Source of the DNA: JAEWSN01 sp942493335
GTDB taxonomy: Bacteria; Bacillota; Clostridia; DSM-8532
Length of the DNA stretch: 64,000 nucleotides
Direction: 5' to 3'
NCBI GenBank assembly: GCA_942493335.1
Contig: OW818693.1
Span: 2,356,001 to 2,420,000 of the forward strand
The translations under genes and the position numbers were made by a program. The notes under the pieces are model-generated. The model had not been told where the DNA came from, made no database searches, and saw only the letters and a list, made by a program, of their open reading frames with translations. Positions 59,991 through 64,000 of this stretch are shown here, piece by piece; position 1 is the stretch's first letter; each line of letters begins with the position of its first letter.

Positions 59991-60596
59991 TCAGGCATCC
60001 AGAATGGATCGGTAAACACGGATTCCACCGCTTTTCTCAACATCCTCTGCATTCCCAAACACACTTTTCATGGCTTTTTTCAATGTTTCCCCTCCCTTGT
60101 TGTGGAAAGCGGTCAGCCAAAGTGCTCCACCGGGCTGGAGATGTTCCGCGGCTTCCGCGATCAGCCGGAGGTTCAGCGCCTTGCCCGCCGCGAAAGGGGG
60201 ATTGCTGACAATATCGTCGAAAGCCCGGTTGCCAATGGCACCGTACAAGTCTCCCTGCAGCACTTCGGCGTGGAGATGGTTCCGATCCGCATTGGCGATT
60301 GCATACGCGACCGCACGGCGGTTGATGTCAGTCAGCGTGACCAGCGTTGTTGTATAGGCTGCTTTCAGGCAAAGACCGATGGGACCGAAACCACAGCCCA
60401 CATCCAGCAGACTTCCGCCGGGACGGCTGGGCCTGAAAACATCCAGCAGCAGATCGGAAGCCTTGTCGATACGCGGTTCGAATGAAAAGACACCGCTCAC
60501 CGAGACGAAGGTCAGCGATTGCCCGCGATAATTCACCTCAAAAGCAAGTTCCTTGATTTCCGAAGTTGGATCTTCCGTGAAATAATGTTCGGCCAT
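59991..60596 (-). CDS. RsmC-like class I SAM-dependent methyltransferase
   Basis: A 201-residue Rossmann methyltransferase: SAM-binding LLDVGCGFGPIGLCL (about 63-77) and the NPPF motif (about 130) that marks N-methylation of bases, as in RsmC (16S rRNA G1207). The N-terminal VFSFEPRIDKASDLLL is typical. The target is probably rRNA guanine but could be another nucleic acid or protein amine. AGGGATGA is the likely site ahead of the ATG. Divergent from the AraC gene. Confidence 0.88.
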   Translation of the reverse strand: MAEHYFTEDPTSEIKELAFEVNYRGQSLTFVSVSGVFSFEPRIDKASDLLLDVFRPSRPGGSLLDVGCGFGPIGLCLKAAYTTTLVTLTDINRRAVAYAIANADRNHLHAEVLQGDLYGAIGNRAFDDIVSNPPFAAGKALNLRLIAEAAEHLQPGGALWLTAFHNKGGETLKKAMKSVFGNAEDVEKSGGIRVYRSILDA

Positions 60597-60670
60597 ATCC
60601 TGTTCATCCCTTTCAATCCGGCATGTTCCACCCTTCGCAGGGTTTGTTCTTCTCCGAGTATAGCACCGGA

Positions 60671-60679
60671 TGGTACAAT
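60671..60679 (+). promoter_or_regulatory. Extended -10 element ahead of the AraC gene
   Basis: TGGTACAAT, 50 bases ahead of ATG 60729, is an extended -10 with no clear -35. Confidence 0.4.
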
Positions 60680-60728
60680 GGTTCCAGATGCGACCCGAGG
60701 TCGCGGTTCCGGAAACGGAGGATGCGCC

Positions 60729-61559
60729 ATGACCATGGATATGTTATTTCCCCTCCTCAACGACGAGGCGCGAAAGCTTCCCGTCTTCGTGACGAGTGTC
60801 GGTGGAAACGCTCGTCAGGAGTGCATGAACCGGACAGCCGGATTCCCCTCCTGGCATTGGCTCCAAGTCTCATCCGGCACCGGCCGGCTGGAGTTGGAGG
60901 GACGTGAATACATCCTGACGCATGGCATGGGGTTTCTGATGGCACCCGGCGTCCCTCACCGTTACGAGTCGTTCGAAGCTCCGTGGTCCACCCAGTGGGT
61001 CACTTTCGAAGGCCATCTTGCCGGCATGCTTACCACCCAGCTGATGACCGCCTCACAGGCGGTTTTCCGCCTGAAAAATCCGGATGCGCTGGAGCAGGGA
61101 ATTGCCCGCATCCACCTTGCCTGCTCGCTGAACAACCCACTGCAGGCCCACGAGGCGTCAGCCCTCCTGCAACTGTTTCTGGTAACCATCGCCCGAAATG
61201 CGGTTCCATGGGACGCCCGCATGCCCGTTGAAGGGGAAGGCGGCTTCCATGAGGTGCTCCGGCATATCGAAGAAAACTACCACCGACCGCTCATCCTGGA
61301 GGAAATGGCGAAAATCGCCCACGTCACCCCGCAGCATCTTTGCCGCCAGTTCCGCCAGCACGTGAATGCGAGGCCGGTCGAGTACATCACACGGGTCCGG
61401 CTTCAAAAGGCAAAGGCAAGCATGCTTTCCCAGACAGACTGGCCTTTGCACAAAATCGCCGAAGCCAGTGGCTTCGGCGATCCAAGTTATTTTTCAAAGC
61501 AGTTCCGTCTTTATGAGGGCATGACACCGATGGCCTTCCGGCAAATGTACGGGAACTGA
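60729..61559 (+). CDS. AraC-family transcriptional regulator
   Basis: A 276-residue regulator: an N-terminal cupin-like sensor domain (GFPSWHWLQVSSGTGRLEL, MGFLMAPGVPHRYES) and a C-terminal pair of helix-turn-helices (about 178-276: LEEMAKIAHVTPQHLCRQF and IAEASGFGDPSYFSKQFRLY with the typical YFSKQFR). Such proteins usually activate sugar genes when a sugar binds. CGGAGG precedes ATG 60729. It may control the neighbouring YhcH-family gene, which converges on it. Confidence 0.92.
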   Translation: MTMDMLFPLLNDEARKLPVFVTSVGGNARQECMNRTAGFPSWHWLQVSSGTGRLELEGREYILTHGMGFLMAPGVPHRYESFEAPWSTQWVTFEGHLAGMLTTQLMTASQAVFRLKNPDALEQGIARIHLACSLNNPLQAHEASALLQLFLVTIARNAVPWDARMPVEGEGGFHEVLRHIEENYHRPLILEEMAKIAHVTPQHLCRQFRQHVNARPVEYITRVRLQKAKASMLSQTDWPLHKIAEASGFGDPSYFSKQFRLYEGMTPMAFRQMYGN

Positions 61560-61629
61560 GCAGTAAAATCTGATATCAGCACGCAACCCGTTCCTCCCGA
61601 CCCTGGCATCTTCCGAATCCGTCCTGTGA

Positions 61630-62085
61630 TCAGATCCGTACCTTCACGACCACCTTGATGACCGGTTCCGACATGCCGGCGGCGCAGCCCGGCTTGTGAA
61701 TGTCCTCGGGCAGCAGGATCGCAAAGGTTCCCGCCTCCAGGCGAACCGGCGTGAACGGAGCGCCGTCCTGATAAAAGCGGACATCCTTCTCCGGATTGTA
61801 ATCCCCTGCCGGTTCCAGCGAATCTTCCGGCGCCCAGCCCATGATTTCCGTGCCGAATGCGACATATTGGATGTCCACATAGTTCCTGTGGGTTTCCCAT
61901 TTCTTTTCCGCCGCATTCATGGTGTTGTAGGATTGGACGAGGGCATACAGATCCGTGCCGTCGATTTCAATCCTGCAGGGCTCCATGGACGTAAAGTCAT
62001 GCTGCCGCAAAAAGGCGAAGGCCTTCGCAAAGCGGGGATGAATGGATTCATATTGGGCGGCGTTCTTCAATGCATTCACAATCAT
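61630..62085 (-). CDS. YhcH/YjgK/YiaL family cupin protein (DUF386)
   Basis: A 151-residue beta-barrel protein: HRNYVDIQYVAFGTEIMGW (conserved family core), KDVRFYQDGAPFTPVRLEAG and LLPEDIHKPGCAAG with a His and Glu that fit a metal site. Relatives occur in sialic acid and other sugar operons and may act as sugar anomerases or isomerases. The start at 62085 follows GAAGGGGG. It converges on the AraC gene. Confidence 0.88.
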   Translation of the reverse strand: MIVNALKNAAQYESIHPRFAKAFAFLRQHDFTSMEPCRIEIDGTDLYALVQSYNTMNAAEKKWETHRNYVDIQYVAFGTEIMGWAPEDSLEPAGDYNPEKDVRFYQDGAPFTPVRLEAGTFAILLPEDIHKPGCAAGMSEPVIKVVVKVRI

Positions 62086-62175
62086 GTCATTTCCCCCTTC
62101 AAGCACGCGGCAGGAGCCGCTGTCTTCCGTACGGACACCCTCGTACAGGAAACCAAAAGAAACACGACACAAGGG

Positions 62176-62193
62176 TTAGGCTTCGCAAGAAGC
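62176..62193 (-). terminator. Weak hairpin after the flavodiiron gene
   Basis: AGGCTTC and GAAGCCT form a 7-bp stem with a 4-base loop about 25 bases after the flavodiiron stop codon. No strong T-run follows, so terminator strength is doubtful. Confidence 0.4.
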
Positions 62194-62218
62194 CTGACAA
62201 ATCCATGCATGGCTTTCT

Positions 62219-63409
62219 TCAAGCCTCTTTCATGGAACGCGCGAATGCACGTCCCGCTTCACGGCACAACACCAATTCTTCCTCATCCGGCGTATATTTG
62301 ACCGAAACCGGTTCATGGACGATTCGGATGCCCGCCTCCTCCAGCCCGTGCTGAAGATGCTTTGGCGCTTCCCCGCTCCATCCGTAGCTGCCGAATGTGA
62401 ACCCGACCTTGTTCTTGAGCTTGTGACCGCGAAGTTCATCCAATACGCCTGCCATGGAACGGAGCGCACCGTTGTTCACCGTGCAGCTTCCGAGGATGAT
62501 GCCTTTGCTCCGGAAAAAGTCCGTCATCAGGTCCGATTGGTCGCAGGTGGCGGAATTGAGGAGTTTCACCGGAATCCCTTCGGATTCGATGCCCTGACTG
62601 ATGGCTTCGGCCATCCGGCGTGTGGCGTGATACATGGTGTCATAGGCGATCGTGACATAGCCTTCGTCGTACTCGTCCGCCCATTCCGCGTATTTCCGCA
62701 CGATTTGCAGCGGATCCTCGCGCCAGATGCAGCCATGACTCGGGGCGATCATCGCGACGGGCAGATTCATCGCGACGACTTCCGCCACCTTCCGCTTGAT
62801 GAGCGGCGCAAACGGAGAAAGAATACCTGCGAAGTATTTCAGGGCTTCGGCCCAGACCAGACACTCGTCCGACTTGTCCACAAACAGGCTCGGTCCGCAG
62901 AAATGCTGGCCGAACGCATCATTCGAGAACAAAATGTTTGAACCTGTCATGAAGGTCATCATGCTGTCCGGCCAGTGAATCATCGTCATGTCAACAAAAT
63001 GCAGATCCGCTTTTCCGATGTGGATGATGTCTCCGGTTTTCACCGTCCGAAACTTCCAATCCGGATTACCGTTGTGCTTCCGGATGATTTCCTCGCCTTT
63101 TTTCGAGCAGACGATCTCCACGTTCGGGATTTTCTGCATGAGGGCGGCAAGACTTCCACCATGATCCGGTTCGTTGTGGTTGACGACAATCATGTCGATA
63201 TTGCCGAAGCCGACTTCCTGTTCAAGCATATGCAGAAAGTCTTCCGCGTGCGGATTCCAGACGGTATCGACCAGAACGGTCTTGTCATCCTTGATCAGAT
63301 AGGAATTGTAGCTTGAACCGTTGAAGGTGGAAAGCTCGTGCCCGTGGAAACGGCGGAGCTCCCAATCCCGGATGCCGGTGTAATAGACATTGTCCTTGAT
63401 GTGCAACAT
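62219..63409 (-). CDS. Flavodiiron protein (FprA/A-type flavoprotein)
   Basis: A 396-residue A-type flavoprotein. The N-terminal beta-lactamase-like domain has HNEPDHGG (about residue 80), D in VDTVWN and SHGCIWRED, which ligate the di-iron site. The C-terminal flavodoxin domain starts near 255 (YVTIAYDTMYHATRRMAEA) and has SYGWSGEAPK. It reduces O2 or NO to water or N2O, protecting an anaerobe's oxygen-sensitive enzymes such as hydrogenases. There is no C-terminal rubredoxin domain, so a separate electron donor is needed. Start at 63409 follows GGGGTAAC; the longer in-frame start at 63490 lacks a site. Confidence 0.94.
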   Translation of the reverse strand: MLHIKDNVYYTGIRDWELRRFHGHELSTFNGSSYNSYLIKDDKTVLVDTVWNPHAEDFLHMLEQEVGFGNIDMIVVNHNEPDHGGSLAALMQKIPNVEIVCSKKGEEIIRKHNGNPDWKFRTVKTGDIIHIGKADLHFVDMTMIHWPDSMMTFMTGSNILFSNDAFGQHFCGPSLFVDKSDECLVWAEALKYFAGILSPFAPLIKRKVAEVVAMNLPVAMIAPSHGCIWREDPLQIVRKYAEWADEYDEGYVTIAYDTMYHATRRMAEAISQGIESEGIPVKLLNSATCDQSDLMTDFFRSKGIILGSCTVNNGALRSMAGVLDELRGHKLKNKVGFTFGSYGWSGEAPKHLQHGLEEAGIRIVHEPVSVKYTPDEEELVLCREAGRAFARSMKEA

Positions 63410-63633
63410 GATGTTACCCCTTTCCATCGCTTGTTTGATACCACTGGGATCCATTGCGGGGATCCCGGCAGGAAACATTCCCAATTCCATTTATCCACAT
63501 TCATGATACCATAAAACAGCACCGCGAAAAGTATCCCGGGAAACATGCCTGCAAACGAACCGGCCTCTCCCTTGGACAGGATGAAGGCAGCAAATGTCGG
63601 ATTCAACAGCGAACGCAGGGACCCATGCGCTCC

Positions 63634-64000
63634 CTACCGGTCCCTTTTGAGGATCTTTCCGAGGAACTGGCCCGTATAGGATCCCTTCACCTTCGCCACC
63701 TGTTCGGGCGTTCCGTATGCAACAACCTTACCGCCCCGATCCCCGCCTTCCGGTCCCAGGTCGATGACATGATCGGCAATCTTGATGACATCCAGATTGT
63801 GTTCGATGACAACAACCGAATTCCCCGTATCCACCAGGCGCTGGATCACTTCCGTGAGCATGTGCACATCCGCCATGTGAAGCCCGGTGGTGGGCTCGTC
63901 GAGAATGTACATGGTCTTGCCGGTGGCCCGTTTCGAAAGTTCGGTGGCCAGCTTCACGCGTTGCGCCTCGCCGCCGGAGAGCGTGGTGGCCTGCTGTCCG
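63634..64000 (-). CDS. uvrA: UvrA C-terminal part, excinuclease ABC subunit A (cut by window end)
   Basis: The reading frame continues beyond base 64000. The visible part has ATTLSGGEAQRVKLATELS (ABC signature), MYILDEPTTGLH (Walker B of UvrA), and VIEHNLDVIKIADHVIDLGP (switch His). UvrA recognises DNA damage with UvrB in nucleotide excision repair. The C-terminus LGKILKRDR is typical. Only the last ~122 residues are seen. Confidence 0.96.
   Translation of the reverse strand, partial: GQQATTLSGGEAQRVKLATELSKRATGKTMYILDEPTTGLHMADVHMLTEVIQRLVDTGNSVVVIEHNLDVIKIADHVIDLGPEGGDRGGKVVAYGTPEQVAKVKGSYTGQFLGKILKRDR

Overview
The window looks like chromosome from an anaerobic, motile Firmicute of the Clostridia type with moderately high GC. 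The evidence is the DnaD/DnaC-type primosome gene pair, S-layer homology (SLH) domains, DUF951, the ACT plus PFL (UPF0237/UPF0210) pair, a flavodiiron protein, [NiFe]-hydrogenase maturation genes, motA/motB/cheW and a FlhG-like ATPase. Ribosome binding sites are strong (AGGAGG type) and tRNA promoters are near sigma-A consensus. Species cannot be named from the sequence. Both ends cut genes: the C-terminus of hypB on the left and the C-terminus of uvrA on the right.

Layout. 1-6.3 kb: hypB(partial)-hypF-hypC-hypD-hypE, interrupted between hypF and hypC by an AT-rich uracil-DNA-glycosylase-like gene. 6.3-10 kb: a DUF342/FapA-type protein, divergent from an OGG1-type 8-oxoguanine glycosylase, then a broken XRE regulator. 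10-14 kb: a sugar locus (GH127-like enzyme, GH43-like enzyme, ROK regulator). 14-17.3 kb: tRNA-Met/tRNA-Glu, DUF951, a STAS protein, PFL and ACT proteins. 17.1-18.4 kb: a gene-free, strongly T-depleted stretch. 18.4-28.3 kb: a YfbR-like nucleotidase and two giant secreted fibronectin-type proteins. 28.5-33.4 kb: proS with a long attenuator-like leader, a papain-fold protein, and the DnaD/DnaC pair. 33.4-40.9 kb: AIM24-like protein, LCP protein, a GGDEF/HD-GYP protein, a YeiH transporter, tRNA-Cys and a lipoprotein. 40.9-49.3 kb: motility and signalling (histidine kinase, motB, motA, lipid kinase, cheW, four tRNAs, an SLH-transglutaminase protein and a FlhG-like ATPase with an extra N-terminal domain). 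49.4-57.6 kb: a DHH phosphoesterase, DUF1667, a 1335-residue three-part redox/phosphatase fusion, and a translationally coupled operon of a radical SAM protein with two membrane proteins. 57.8-64 kb: RraA-like aldolase, an unassigned TIM-barrel-like protein, an RsmC-like methyltransferase, AraC regulator, YhcH-family protein, flavodiiron protein and uvrA.

How the parts work together. The hyp genes build the NiFe(CN)2CO centre of [NiFe]-hydrogenases: HypE/HypF make the cyanide ligands, HypC/HypD assemble the iron centre, and HypB helps insert nickel. MotA/MotB, CheW, the FlhG-like protein and probably the histidine kinase and c-di-GMP protein serve motility. The fused FAD oxidoreductases with DUF1667 and a HAD phosphatase suggest glycerol-3-phosphate metabolism. 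The glycosidases with the ROK repressor point to plant-polysaccharide side-chain sugars.

Standouts. These are (1) a leader upstream of proS with a consensus promoter, a terminator and a mutually exclusive 9-bp antiterminator but no recognisable T-box core; (2) the three-domain fusion joined by a 21-bp-unit repeat linker; (3) repeated short in-frame tandem duplications in unrelated genes; (4) the extra N-terminal domain on the FlhG-like ATPase; and (5) the T-depleted 1.2-kb stretch. All calls come from reading the sequence alone; no database search was possible.
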